DNA of 64,000 nt from Cohnella rhizosphaerae (GCF_029525575.1 NZ_JAPDIA010000008.1:186001-250000); one strand, 5' to 3'; shown: positions 17,648 through 26,325, counted from the stretch's first letter. Made by a program: numbers and translations. The notes: generated by a model from the sequence alone, not told the origin.

Positions 17648-18433
17648 TCAATCGAGTCCGTATTGTTCGCGATAGCGTTCGAGCAGCTTCTCGTAATCGC
17701 CGCCGTAGGCGCGTTCGAGCTCGGGGCCGAAGTCCCGTTCGATGTCCATCATCATGACGTCGTGCTGGAACGCCTGCTTGAGCACATGCGCGACGGCGGG
17801 GTGGTTCGTCTCGAGCGCGGTCGACTTGCCTGCGGCGCCGAAGCTGCCGATAAAGCCTTCTTTCCAGTCGCATAGCACGTAATAGTCGCGCGCGTCCCGC
17901 GGCAGCCACATCTCCATCCGCTTGTGCGTGCGCACGCGCTTCAGCTTCGAGCGGACCTGGCCCAGCGTGATCGCCACGACGACGACGCCCCTCGCCTCGG
18001 CTTCGAGCAGCAGCGGCTCGAACTCGGCGAAGTCTTCGCTCCAGATGTCGACGACGATCGAACGTTCCGCGCTCGCGATCATTCGTCTCAGCGACAAGCG
18101 GATGCCGGCTTCGCCGGACCAATTATAGAAGGAAGCCGCCGCGGGTTTCGGTTTGAGCGCTTTGACGAGCACGTCCGCGATCTCGTCGAATTCGGAGCGG
18201 AGCATGCGGATGACCTGGCCGACCGGCACGGCCGCGTACATGACCGGATCGCCGTCCGCGGCTCTGCATACGCCTTTGTCCACCAGCGACCGCAGCGCCG
18301 CATAGACGTTGGTTCGCGATACCGAGACGCGTTTGGCGACTTCATAGCCGGAAAGGGCCGCTTCCTCGTGAAGCGTCACATAACAGCGCGCTTCCAGCTC
18401 GGACAGTCCGAGCCGTTTTAGCTTTTCGATCAT
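17648..18433 (-). CDS. TrmB-family transcriptional regulator
   Basis: This 261-residue protein is read from 18433. Residues 1-75 form a TrmB winged helix (LGLSELEARCYVTL, SGYEVAKRVSVSRTNVYAAL). The remainder resembles the TrmB effector domain with a phospholipase-D-like fold (SAERSIVVDIWSEDFAEFEPLL). TrmB proteins usually sense sugars. The gene precedes an MFS exporter in the same direction and has a 14-bp perfect palindrome in its leader, consistent with autoregulation. The effector cannot be inferred. Confidence 0.88.
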   Translation of the reverse strand: MIEKLKRLGLSELEARCYVTLHEEAALSGYEVAKRVSVSRTNVYAALRSLVDKGVCRAADGDPVMYAAVPVGQVIRMLRSEFDEIADVLVKALKPKPAAASFYNWSGEAGIRLSLRRMIASAERSIVVDIWSEDFAEFEPLLLEAEARGVVVVAITLGQVRSKLKRVRTHKRMEMWLPRDARDYYVLCDWKEGFIGSFGAAGKSTALETNHPAVAHVLKQAFQHDVMMMDIERDFGPELERAYGGDYEKLLERYREQYGLD

Positions 18434-18458
18434 GGAACCTCCGCCTTCTTATGTAGTG

Positions 18459-18517
18459 GTATTTTAAAATACGACTTAATGATCGTTATTATGAATGGGT
18501 AATAATCAGAGTGTCAA
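18459..18517 (-). promoter_or_regulatory. Promoter and palindromic operator of the TrmB/MFS genes
   Basis: On the - strand, TTGACA (18517-18512), an 18-bp spacer and CATAAT (18493-18488) form a promoter. Downstream in the leader is GTATTTTAAAATAC (18472-18459), a perfect 14-bp palindrome about 10-20 bases after the expected transcription start and 26 bp before the start codon. A TrmB dimer bound there would block transcription. Confidence 0.65.
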
Positions 18518-18568
18518 TCATTATTTGCAAATCCGTCATGCGACGACCAGCCCCTGAGAAAAATGATG

Positions 18569-18597
18569 TTGAGAATTCATTCGTTATCATGTATATT
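18569..18597 (+). promoter_or_regulatory. Sigma-A promoter of the GNAT gene
   Basis: TTGAGA (18569-18574), a 17-bp spacer and TATATT (18592-18597), about 56 bp before the GNAT start codon. Confidence 0.65.
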
Positions 18598-18653
18598 TAT
18601 TCACATCATCTTATTAACGGGCGCCGTCGGCGCGGAAGGAAAGCAGGGAGACC

Positions 18654-19122
18654 ATGAACACGACGATCTTGAGCCGCAAGGCGAAGCCGGAAGACGTAGA
18701 AGCGCTGTTCGAATTGATTCAGGGATATGCGGAAAAGGGAATCATGCTGCCCCGATCGAGAGAAGCCCTGCTGCGCCATATCGATTCCTTCGTCGTCGTC
18801 GAGGACGCCGGCAAGCTGATCGGCTGCGGTTCGTTGTTTCGTCTGGGCTCCGATCTGGTCGAGATCCGCTCGCTCGGGATGAGCGAAGGCTACAAAGGCA
18901 TGGGCATCGGCTCGCGCATCGTCGACGCGCTGATCGACGAAGCCCGCCGCATGAATATACCGAAGGTCATGGCGCTTACTTACGAAGTGAAGTTTTTTTT
19001 TGAAAAACGGCTTCAGCGTCGTCGACAAAGAGATTTTTCCCGAAAAAGTGTGGACGGACTGCGTTCACTGCACCAAGCGCAACAACTGCGACGAGATCGC
19101 GGTCGTGCGGATTATCGAATAG
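18654..19122 (+). CDS. GNAT-family N-acetyltransferase (frameshifted)
   Basis: From ATG 18654 (GCAGGGAG site) the product shows the GNAT core: SFVVVEDAGKLIGCGSLF, EIRSLGMSEGYKGMGIGSRIV (acetyl-CoA pyrophosphate loop) and IPKVMALTYEVKFF. The T9 run 18993-19001 has one T too many. Removing it gives FFLKNGFSVVDKEIFPEKVW and a Cys-containing C-terminus with CVHCTKRNNC, ending at TAG 19120-19122, about 155 residues in all. This resembles the ArgA-like single-domain acetyltransferases of Bacilli; the substrate is not known. The gene has its own promoter and ends just before the hrcA promoter. Confidence 0.8.
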
Positions 19123-19175
19123 ACGCGATAAAAATAGCGTTCATTTTAAACGATGCCAAACCGCTGCGGCCGTCT

Positions 19176-19204
19176 TGACACGGCAGGCGCGGTTTGGTAT
19201 TTTT
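19176..19204 (+). promoter_or_regulatory. Sigma-A promoter of the hrcA-grpE-dnaK-dnaJ operon
   Basis: TTGACA (19176-19181), a 17-bp spacer and TATTTT (19199-19204). The CIRCE operator follows directly, covering the start of transcription. Confidence 0.85.
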
Positions 19205-19214
19205 GTAATAGTGA

Positions 19215-19241
19215 TTAGCACTCATGATCGTTGAGTGCTAA
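19215..19241 (+). promoter_or_regulatory. CIRCE operator (HrcA binding site)
   Basis: TTAGCACTC, nine bases, GAGTGCTAA: an exact match to the CIRCE consensus, 27 bp before the hrcA start codon. HrcA binding here represses the operon until heat shock. Confidence 0.97.
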
Positions 19242-19267
19242 CGACGGCGAGGAGGGGGGAACGATTC

Positions 19268-20293
19268 ATGCTCAGCGAGCGTCAACGTATGATATTAAGC
19301 GCCATTGTAGACGACTACATCCGCTCCGCGGAGCCCGTCGGATCGCGCAGCATCTCCAAGCGCAGCGACGTGTCGTTCAGCCCCGCCACCATCCGCAACG
19401 ATATGGCCGATCTCGAAGAGCTCGGATTGCTCGAGCAGCCGCATACGTCGGCCGGCCGCATCCCTTCCATTAAGGGATATCGTTATTACGTGGACCATCT
19501 GATCCGGCTCGGCGGGGTGAAGGAGCAGGACGTGAAGCGTCTGCGGGGCCTTGTCGCGGAGAAGATGAACCACTGGGAGGGCGCCGTCAGTCATGCCGCG
19601 TCGATCGTGTCGCAGCTGACCAATTATACGTCGATCGTACTCGGACCGGACTCGTTCCATACGAGTCTCAAGCATTTCCAGCTGCTGCCGCTGACCGAGA
19701 CGACGGCGGTCGCGATCGTCGTCGCCAACACGGGGCATGTCGAGCACCGGACCATCACGCTGCCCGAGGGCGTGAGCATGGACGATATGCGCAGAATTGC
19801 GGGCCTGCTTAACGACAAGCTGACCGGCGTTCCCTTTTACAAGGTGAAGACGGTGCTTTATACCGAAGTGGCCAACGAGCTTCGCAGTTATATCGACCAT
19901 TGCGAGCATATTCTGTCCCTGCTTGAGGACACGCTGAAGGAAGAGACCGAGCCCAAAGTGTTCTTGAGCGGCGCGACCAACATTTTGACGCAGCCGGAGT
20001 TCAAGGACGTCGACAAGGTCAAAGGCATCCTGGACGTGCTCGAGGAGACGCCGCGCCTGATGCAGTTGTTTCAGTCGTTGTCCGAAGGGATACAGGTACG
20101 CATAGGGACGGAAAACGGCGTAGAAGCGATCAACCAATGCAGTCTCGTGACGGCGACGATCTCCGCGGACGGTCATTTGCTCGGCACGATCGGCATATTG
20201 GGGCCGACGCGCATGGAGTACGGCAAGGTCATTGGCCTGCTGGATTATTTGTCCGGAGATTTGACCCGTCTTTACACCCGATTGTACAAATAA
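19268..20293 (+). CDS. hrcA: Heat-inducible transcription repressor HrcA
   Basis: ATG 19268 (MLSERQRMIL) is chosen because GAGGAGGGG lies before it; an upstream in-frame ATG would overlap CIRCE. The 341-residue protein has the winged-helix region (DYIRSAEPVGSRSISKR, FSPATIRNDMADLEELGLL, PHTSAGRIPS) and the GAF-like dimer domain of HrcA. It represses class I heat-shock genes through CIRCE, and its folding depends on GroEL. It is the first gene of the operon with grpE, dnaK and dnaJ. The frame is intact. Confidence 0.97.
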   Translation: MLSERQRMILSAIVDDYIRSAEPVGSRSISKRSDVSFSPATIRNDMADLEELGLLEQPHTSAGRIPSIKGYRYYVDHLIRLGGVKEQDVKRLRGLVAEKMNHWEGAVSHAASIVSQLTNYTSIVLGPDSFHTSLKHFQLLPLTETTAVAIVVANTGHVEHRTITLPEGVSMDDMRRIAGLLNDKLTGVPFYKVKTVLYTEVANELRSYIDHCEHILSLLEDTLKEETEPKVFLSGATNILTQPEFKDVDKVKGILDVLEETPRLMQLFQSLSEGIQVRIGTENGVEAINQCSLVTATISADGHLLGTIGILGPTRMEYGKVIGLLDYLSGDLTRLYTRLYK

Positions 20294-20337
20294 CGCGCGA
20301 ACGCGCAAAATGATTCCGATGAGGAAGGAGCCGAGCC

Positions 20338-20907
20338 ATGGAACAGGATTTGAAGCAAGAGCCTAACCTTGACGTGTCCGAACAAGCCGCGCCGGAGACG
20401 GAAGAGACGCCCGGAGCGCAAGCGGAGCAAGCCGAACAAGCTTCGGCCGCGCCGGAGGACGACCGTTTCGACGAGTTGAAGCGCCAAGCCGAAGAGGCTT
20501 ATCAGCGCCAGCTTCGCGTGCAGGCCGACTTCGACAACTATCGGCGCCGCACGCTCAAGGAGACGGCGGACCTTCAGAAGTACGCTTCGGTCAAGCTCGT
20601 GACGAACCTGCTTCCCGTGCTGGACAACTTCGGCCGCGCGCTGCAGACGTCGTCCGAGGGCGCCGAGAGCGACTCGTTCGTCAAGGGCATCGACATGATC
20701 AACCGCCAGCTTTGGCAGGTGCTTGAGGCCGAAGGGCTGAAGGCGATGGAGCCGGTCGGCCAGCCGTTCGATCCCGAGCTTCACCAGGCGATCATGCAGG
20801 TGGAATCGGACGAATACGAAGAAGGCATCGTCGTCGAGGTCGTCCAACCGGGCTACTGGCTGAGCGACAAGGTCATCCGTCCCGCGATGGTCAAGGTCAG
20901 CGGGTAA
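20338..20907 (+). CDS. grpE: Nucleotide exchange factor GrpE
   Basis: The product has 189 residues from ATG 20338 with GAGGAAGGAG upstream. Residues 1-45 are acidic and disordered. A long coiled-coil follows (RQAEEAYQRQLRVQADFDNYRRR), then the beta domain with GEPFDP-like GQPFDPELHQAIMQVES and the ending GYWLSDKVIRPAMVKVS. It releases ADP from DnaK. The gene lies 44 bp after hrcA and 55 bp before dnaK within the operon. Confidence 0.97.
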   Translation: MEQDLKQEPNLDVSEQAAPETEETPGAQAEQAEQASAAPEDDRFDELKRQAEEAYQRQLRVQADFDNYRRRTLKETADLQKYASVKLVTNLLPVLDNFGRALQTSSEGAESDSFVKGIDMINRQLWQVLEAEGLKAMEPVGQPFDPELHQAIMQVESDEYEEGIVVEVVQPGYWLSDKVIRPAMVKVSG

Positions 20908-20962
20908 TTTTTACTTAACCGAATTTCAAATTCACGCATTTTACGACTGGAGGACTTGAATC

Positions 20963-22813
20963 ATGAGCAAAGTCATCGGCATCGACCTGGGTACCACCAA
21001 CTCTTGCGTAGCGGTCATGGAGGGCGGCGAAGCCGTCGTCATCCCGAATCCGGAAGGCAACCGCACCACCCCTTCCGTCGTCGGCTTCAAGAAGGACGGA
21101 GAGCGCATCGTCGGCGATACGGCGAAGCGTCAGGCGATCACCAATCCCGACCGCACCGTCATCTCGATCAAGCGTCACATGGGCTCTAACCACAAGGAGT
21201 CGATCGACGGCAAGGATTACTCGCCGCAGGAGATCTCCGCGATCATTTTGCAAAAGCTGAAGGCCGACGCGGAAGCGTATCTGGGCCAAACGGTATCGCA
21301 AGCCGTCATCACCGTTCCTGCCTACTTTAACGACAGCCAGCGTCAAGCGACGAAGGACGCCGGCGCCATCGCGGGCCTCGAAGTGCTGCGCATCGTCAAC
21401 GAACCGACCGCGGCGGCGCTCGCTTACGGCCTCGAAAAAGCCGAAGATCAAACGATCCTCGTCTTCGACCTCGGCGGCGGTACGTTCGACGTCTCGATCC
21501 TCGAGCTCGGCTCCGGCTTCTTCGAAGTCAAGGCGACGAGCGGCGACAACCACCTGGGCGGCGACGACTTCGACCAAGCGATCATGGAATGGCTGTCGGC
21601 CGAATTCAAGAAGGAGCAGGGCATCGATCTGCTTAAGGACAAATCGGCCGTTCAACGTCTGAAGGACGCGGCCGAGAAGGCGAAAAAGGAGCTGTCCGGC
21701 GTCCTGCAAACGACGATCTCCTTGCCGTTCATCACCGTCGTCGACGGCGTGCCGCAGCACTTGGAGATGAATCTGACGCGCGCCAAGTTCGACGAGATCA
21801 CGTCCTCGCTGGTCGAGCGCACGATGGGACCGACGCGCCAGGCGATGTCCGATGCGGGGCTGTCCGCTTCGCAGATCGACAAGATCGTGCTGGTCGGCGG
21901 TTCTACGCGGATCCCGGCCGTTCAGGAAGCGATCAAGCGCCTGACCGGCAAAGAGCCGCACAAGGGCGTTAACCCGGACGAAGTCGTCGCGCTCGGCGCC
22001 GCGGTCCAAGCGGGCGTCCTGACGGGCGACGTCAAGGACGTCGTACTGCTCGACGTCACCCCGCTGTCGCTCGGCATCGAGACCGCGGGCGGCGTCCTGA
22101 CGAAGATGATCGACCGCAACACGACGATCCCGACGAGCAAGTCCCAAGTGTTCTCCACCTTCGCGGACAACCAGACGCAGGTCGAGATCCACGTGCTTCA
22201 AGGCGAACGCGCCATGGCGAAGGACAACAAGACGCTCGGCCGCTTCAACCTGACCGACATTCCGCTGGCACCGCGCGGCGTGCCGCAGATCGAAGTCACG
22301 TTCGACATCGACGCCAACGGCATCGTGAACGTCTCCGCGCTCGACAAGGGCACGGGCAAGAGCCAGAAGATCACGATCACGTCTTCGGGCGGTCTCTCCA
22401 AGGAAGAGATCGAGCGCATGCAGAAGGAAGCCGAGCTGCACGCCGAAGAAGACAGCAAGCGCCGCGAGCTGATCGAAGCGAAGAACGGCGCGGACCAACT
22501 GATCTATGCGGCCGACAAGGCCGTCAAGGATCTCGGCGACAAGGTCGACGCCTCCGAGACCGCGAACGTCGAAGCGGCGAAGGAAAAGGTCAAGAAGGCG
22601 CTCGAGAGCGACAATCTCGACGAGATCAAAGCCGCTTCCGACGAGCTGTCCGGCATCGTGCAGCAGCTGTCCGTCAAGGTTTACGAGCAAGCGGCGCAAG
22701 AAGCCCAAGCCGCGCAAGGCGAAGCCGGCGGCGCCGACGCAGGTTCCTCTTCCGCGAAGAAGGACAACGTGGTCGATGCCGATTACGAAGTCGTGGACGA
22801 AGACAAGAAATAA
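20963..22813 (+). CDS. dnaK: Molecular chaperone DnaK (Hsp70)
   Basis: An intact 616-residue Hsp70 starts at ATG 20963 (GACTGGAGG site). The nucleotide-binding domain includes IGIDLGTTNS, VPAYFNDSQRQATKDAG, VFDLGGGTFDVS and VGGSTRIPAVQ. The linker DVVLLDVTPLSLGIET and the substrate domain (GERAMAKDN, LTDIPLAPRG) follow. The tail ends in acidic DADYEVVDEDKK. It folds proteins with DnaJ and GrpE. A strong hairpin follows the stop codon, before dnaJ. Confidence 0.98.
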   Translation: MSKVIGIDLGTTNSCVAVMEGGEAVVIPNPEGNRTTPSVVGFKKDGERIVGDTAKRQAITNPDRTVISIKRHMGSNHKESIDGKDYSPQEISAIILQKLKADAEAYLGQTVSQAVITVPAYFNDSQRQATKDAGAIAGLEVLRIVNEPTAAALAYGLEKAEDQTILVFDLGGGTFDVSILELGSGFFEVKATSGDNHLGGDDFDQAIMEWLSAEFKKEQGIDLLKDKSAVQRLKDAAEKAKKELSGVLQTTISLPFITVVDGVPQHLEMNLTRAKFDEITSSLVERTMGPTRQAMSDAGLSASQIDKIVLVGGSTRIPAVQEAIKRLTGKEPHKGVNPDEVVALGAAVQAGVLTGDVKDVVLLDVTPLSLGIETAGGVLTKMIDRNTTIPTSKSQVFSTFADNQTQVEIHVLQGERAMAKDNKTLGRFNLTDIPLAPRGVPQIEVTFDIDANGIVNVSALDKGTGKSQKITITSSGGLSKEEIERMQKEAELHAEEDSKRRELIEAKNGADQLIYAADKAVKDLGDKVDASETANVEAAKEKVKKALESDNLDEIKAASDELSGIVQQLSVKVYEQAAQEAQAAQGEAGGADAGSSSAKKDNVVDADYEVVDEDKK

Positions 22814-22847
22814 AGCATAGATAGCCGGCTGCCGGCGGCAGCGAGTA

Positions 22848-22905
22848 GTCAAAGCCGGTTCCGCCCGGCGCTGCCTTTACGGCGCGCGGCGGAACCCGCT
22901 TTGAC
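22848..22905 (+). repeat. Long hairpin between dnaK and dnaJ
   Basis: Two 18-base arms (22848-22865 and 22888-22905, from GTCAAAGC to GCTTTGAC) pair with one mismatch around a 22-base loop. No T tract follows, so it is probably not a simple terminator. It is more likely an mRNA processing/stability element or partial attenuator that lowers dnaJ relative to dnaK (inference). Confidence 0.7.
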
Positions 22906-22931
22906 TTTGTCATGGAGATGGAGGTTGAATA

Positions 22932-24050
22932 GTGGCGGACAAAAGGGATTTTTATGAGGTGCTCGGCGTCGGCAAGGGCGCATCCGCGGACGAGATCAAA
23001 AAGGCTTACCGCGGCCTCGCCCGCAAGTATCACCCGGACGTGAACAAGGCGGCCGACGCGGAGGCCAAGTTCAAGGAAGTCAAGGAAGCGTACGATACGC
23101 TGAGCGACGATCAGAAGCGCGCCCGCTACGACCAGTTCGGCCATGAAGACCCGATGGCGGGCATGGGCGGCGGACAGGGCGACTTCGGCGGCGGCTTCGG
23201 CGACATTTTCGATATGTTTTTCGGCGGCGGCGGCGGCCGGCGCGACCCCAATGCGCCGCAGCGCGGCAATGACCTGCAGTATACGATGACGATCGAGTTC
23301 AAGGAAGCCGTCTTCGGCAAGGAGCTCGACATCACGATCCCGCGCACCGAGAGCTGCGACCACTGTCACGGCAGCGGCGCCGAGCCGGGCTCCAAGGTCG
23401 ACAACTGTCCGACCTGCCGCGGCACCGGGCAGCAGGAAGTCGCGCAGAATACGCCTTTCGGACGCATCGTCAACCGCAGAACGTGTTCGACCTGCGGCGG
23501 GCGCGGCAAGATTATCAAGGACCGCTGCAAAGTTTGTTCCGGCAGCGGCCAGGTGAAAAAACAGCGCAAAATTCACGTTAAAATTCCGGCGGGCGTGGAC
23601 GACGGATCGCAGCTTCGCGTAAGCGGCGAGGGCGAAGGCGGGACGCGGGGCGGACCTGCGGGCGACCTGTATGTCGTCCTGCGCGTGAAGGCGCACGACT
23701 TTTTCGAGCGCGACGGCGACGATATTTACTGCGAGGTTCCGCTGACGTTCGCGCAGGCGGCGCTCGGCGACGAGATCGAGATTCCGACGCTGACCGAGAA
23801 GGTCAAGCTCAAGATTCCGGCGGGCACGCAGACCGGCACGTATTTCCGCCTCAAAGGCAAAGGCGTGCCGAAACTGCGGGGCTACGGGCAAGGCGACCAG
23901 CACGTCAAAGTGACGGTCGTCACGCCGACCAACCTGAACGACGCGCAGCGGGAGCTGCTGCGGGAGTTGGGGTCGACGACCGGCGAGGCGACCCACGAGC
24001 AGCACAAATCCATTTTCGAGCGCATGAAAAAAGCGATTTTAGGCGATTGA
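22932..24050 (+). CDS. dnaJ: Co-chaperone DnaJ
   Basis: The 372-residue product starts at GTG 22932 (GGAGATGGAGG upstream). The J domain (residues 5-70) has YHPDVNK with the HPD motif that stimulates DnaK. A Gly/Phe-rich linker includes FGGGFGDIFDMFFGGG. Four zinc-binding repeats follow: CDHCHGSG, CPTCRGTG, CSTCGGRG and CKVCSGSG. The C-terminal substrate-binding domain is intact. It closes the operon, which is terminated 15 bp after the stop. Confidence 0.98.
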   Translation: MADKRDFYEVLGVGKGASADEIKKAYRGLARKYHPDVNKAADAEAKFKEVKEAYDTLSDDQKRARYDQFGHEDPMAGMGGGQGDFGGGFGDIFDMFFGGGGGRRDPNAPQRGNDLQYTMTIEFKEAVFGKELDITIPRTESCDHCHGSGAEPGSKVDNCPTCRGTGQQEVAQNTPFGRIVNRRTCSTCGGRGKIIKDRCKVCSGSGQVKKQRKIHVKIPAGVDDGSQLRVSGEGEGGTRGGPAGDLYVVLRVKAHDFFERDGDDIYCEVPLTFAQAALGDEIEIPTLTEKVKLKIPAGTQTGTYFRLKGKGVPKLRGYGQGDQHVKVTVVTPTNLNDAQRELLRELGSTTGEATHEQHKSIFERMKKAILGD

Positions 24051-24064
24051 TATATACGTACCGG

Positions 24065-24095
24065 CGCCCCTCCGCAGGAGGGGCGTCTTTTTTTT
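24065..24095 (+). terminator. Terminator of the dnaK operon
   Basis: CGCCCCTCC and GGAGGGGCG form a 9-bp stem with a GCA loop, followed within two bases by T8. Confidence 0.93.
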
Positions 24096-24189
24096 ATGAA
24101 TATCGCCATGCACGTACTGCCTTCGACGCGCATGCAAAAATAGAACTGCCGATTTGGAAGTTCTTAGGGGGTTGTAGAGTCAGTATTCA

Positions 24190-25437
24190 TTAAGCCAATT
24201 TGGTGACGGAAAAGCCGCTTTCTTCAAGCTGTTTAATCATTTGAGACTGCTTGCGAAGCTGACGTTCAGCGCGATGCCGATCCAGGTAATCGGGTCCCAA
24301 CTCCTGATACGGACGGCGATGAAGCAGGAGGTGATAGACGATTCGAAGCAAAGTATGGCCCAGCGCAACCAACGCTTTCTTCTTGCCCAGTCGTTTTACC
24401 CACGACCAATAACGGGCAGAAAGCCTTGTATTTCGTGTCATCGAGGCCGCCCAAGCACATTCGCAAAGGATCGCTTTTAGTTGACTGTTTCCGGACCTTG
24501 CCCGCTGCCGTTTTTTTTACCCGCACTCTCGTGATTGCCCGGGCTCATACCTGCCCAAGCTGCCAGACTGTGGTCGCTTTTGAATTGACTCATGTCCGTT
24601 CCGATTTCGGCCAAGATCACGGCCGCCGCGTTTTCGTTGATTCCCGGTACGGTCAGCAGCAGGTTGAAGCTCTCCTCTTTGTCTTTGGTGTAGTTGCGAA
24701 TATGCGTTTCCATCTGAGCGATGGAGGACTCGATGTATTGCAAATGCTCCCAGGACATACGGATCATGCTGCGATGGTGAGCGCGAAGGCGGCTGTTAAG
24801 CGATTGAAGCAGCTTGGGAGATTTATGCCTTAGCGCACCCTTCATGTGCGTCTCCAGAAAATCCATCGTGATGACCTCGTGATCCACAATCTTCTGGAGC
24901 AACAGGCGGCCGGAAACGCCGAAGATGTCGGACATGTGCGAGGTCAGCTTCACATTGGCATCCTGCAGCAGCTTGTGAATGCGGTTTTTCTCCGCTGTCG
25001 CTTCCTGGACCAACTTCTTGCGGTATCGTGTCAGATCACGCAATTCGCGAATATCGACCGGGGGGGACGAAGCTGTTCTCGATCAAACCGCAGCGAAGCA
25101 GCTTGGCAATCCATTCAGCATCCTTGATGTCGGTCTTACGGCCGGGTAGATTCTTGATATGATGTGCATTGGCAAGCAGCAGATCGAAATCGAAGGATTC
25201 CAGCACGTTCCAAACGGGCTTCCAGTACACGCCGGTACTTTCCATGGCGACCTGACTACAACCTTGTTCCGACAGCCACTCGCCAAGGGCCAGCAGTTCG
25301 TCGGTCATCGTGCCAAACGTGCGAATTTCGCACTTGGGCTTTTGGTCAAGCGGACCGGACAGCACACAAGCGACGACGGATTCCTGGTGCACGTCCAGTC
25401 CAGCACAACGCTCTAGAATGGCTTCAAGCATACCCAT
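24190..25437 (-). CDS. IS110-family transposase (multiple frameshifts)
   Basis: The start at 25437 (MGMLEAILERCAGLDVHQ) has AAAGGAG upstream. The N-terminal DEDD/RuvC-like domain shows GLDVHQESVV, MESTGVYWKPVWN, NAHHIKNLPGRKTDIKDAEW. The C-terminal IS110 domain shows LLLTVPGINENAAAVILAEIG and LAAWAGMSPGNHESAG. Three shifts break it: the G7 run 25060-25066, the T8 run 24511-24518 (A8 in the gene), and a spot near 24485-24495 where the frame must move once more to read GNSQLKAILCECAW. Joined, it is about 415 residues, near full length. Because intact core genes around it show the same kind of error, the element may be functional in the real genome. Confidence 0.85.
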
Positions 25438-25617
25438 GCGCTCCTTTCCATCATGAAAACCAGGAAGACAACCTGAAACGTGAAAATTTTTTATCCGGAC
25501 TCGCAGTCCAATAGCCTGTGCTTCGAAGGTTGTCCATTCAGTTTTGTGTTCGGGGTAAGATCCACCGCAAAAAACCACGAACTTGACCTGGTCAACTTCA
25601 GTATCTTAGAAATCACT

Positions 25618-25652
25618 AAAAAAAGGCTACGATGAGATATTCATCATAGCCT
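25618..25652 (-). terminator. Hairpin with T7 facing the IS110 transposase
   Basis: Read on the - strand, a 12-bp stem with one mismatch (AGGCTATGATGA ... TCATCGTAGCCT) is followed by T7. It would stop transcription coming from the right before it reaches the transposase, a common self-protection in insertion sequences. Confidence 0.65.
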
Positions 25653-25715
25653 GTGACCCGGCAGGATCATGAATGTTTTGTGACCGGCCGACACGCGTCG
25701 AATCCGCTTTCCGAT

Positions 25716-25744
25716 GCATAAGCCGCCTCCGTTCGCGCATCCTA
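25716..25744 (+). promoter_or_regulatory. Candidate sigma-G (forespore) promoter
   Basis: GCATA (25716-25720), a 17-bp spacer and CATCCTA (25738-25744) match the sigma-G pattern GHATR-N17/18-CATNHTA. It lies 50 bp before the start of a 50-residue small protein. Confidence 0.45.
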
Positions 25745-25793
25745 AACGTCGACTGCATGCATTTTATTCGCCATTACGGGAGGATCGACATCG

Positions 25794-25946
25794 ATGGGCA
25801 AGCGGAACGAGAGCAACGAGCAGTTACCCGTCGCAAAAGCCGAAGACGTCGCGTTCGCGGCGGACCGCGCCGACGCGGACGACCTGGAAGCGCTGGCGCG
25901 CTCGGAGGAAGCCGACCGCCGCGCACAGCAATACGAAGGGACGTGA
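25794..25946 (+). CDS. Small YfhD-like acidic protein
   Basis: A 50-residue frame begins at ATG 25794 with GGGAGG about 10 bases upstream and ends at TGA 25944-25946. The sequence starts MGKRNESNEQLPVAKAEDV, then has FAADRADADDLEALARSEEADRRA near the C-terminus (25857-25928). This is hydrophilic and resembles YfhD-type small proteins of spore formers (recalled similarity, not tested). It is preceded by a sigma-G-like promoter, so it may be a forespore product. The next gene starts 6 bp later and should share the transcript. Confidence 0.6.
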   Translation: MGKRNESNEQLPVAKAEDVAFAADRADADDLEALARSEEADRRAQQYEGT

Positions 25947-25952
25947 GCGGAC

Positions 25953-26303
25953 GTGGACAAGACGACGCTTGAGGCGAGCTTCGACTCGCAGGAGGACGCG
26001 GAAGCCGCCGTTCGCAAGCTGACGGCCCTGCGCGGAGACCGCTTTCGCATGGAGAGCGCGGCTGCCGGCGCGGACTTCGGTTCGATGGCGACGCGCAACG
26101 ATGCGATCGCTAGCGGCGTCGCCAGCGCGATGCTGTACGGCGGCGCGGAGCTCGAGGCAGCGGAGGAGCTCGGCACGGGCGCGGCGGAATACAGCCCGGC
26201 GGCATCGAAGGCGGCCGCGATCCATCTGACGGCGGATATGCCTGGCGAATCCGTCGAGCAGGCGCGCCGCGTCATCCAGGATACGGGCGGCACGCTCGCA
26301 TAA
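25953..26303 (+). CDS. Small hypothetical protein (stress-protein-like fold)
   Basis: The 116-residue product is read from GTG 25953. It starts DKTTLEASFDSQEDAEAAVRKL and ends with ADMPGESVEQARRVIQDTGGTL. This beta-alpha arrangement resembles small general-stress/YflT-like domains that alternate a strand with a helix. The centre is rich in Ala and Gly. No catalytic motif or membrane segment is present. It probably forms an operon with the preceding 50-residue gene. Function unknown. Confidence 0.6.
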   Translation: MDKTTLEASFDSQEDAEAAVRKLTALRGDRFRMESAAAGADFGSMATRNDAIASGVASAMLYGGAELEAAEELGTGAAEYSPAASKAAAIHLTADMPGESVEQARRVIQDTGGTLA

Positions 26304-26325
26304 CCGTCGAACTTAGCGTTCGAGG

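Larger units (their letters stand above)
24140..25652 (-). mobile_element. IS110-family insertion sequence (ends not resolved)
   Basis: The element is recognised by its transposase (24190-25437) and by the loss of the usual dnaJ-prmA neighbourhood at this point. IS110 elements usually lack terminal inverted repeats, and none is evident here, so the borders are only approximate. The upstream (right) side contains a hairpin that would act as a terminator for transcription entering the element on the - strand. Confidence 0.7.

Noticed and set aside
20915..22852. 645-codon open frame on the - strand
   Set aside because: It is the antisense of dnaK, a known artefact of high GC, with no domain.
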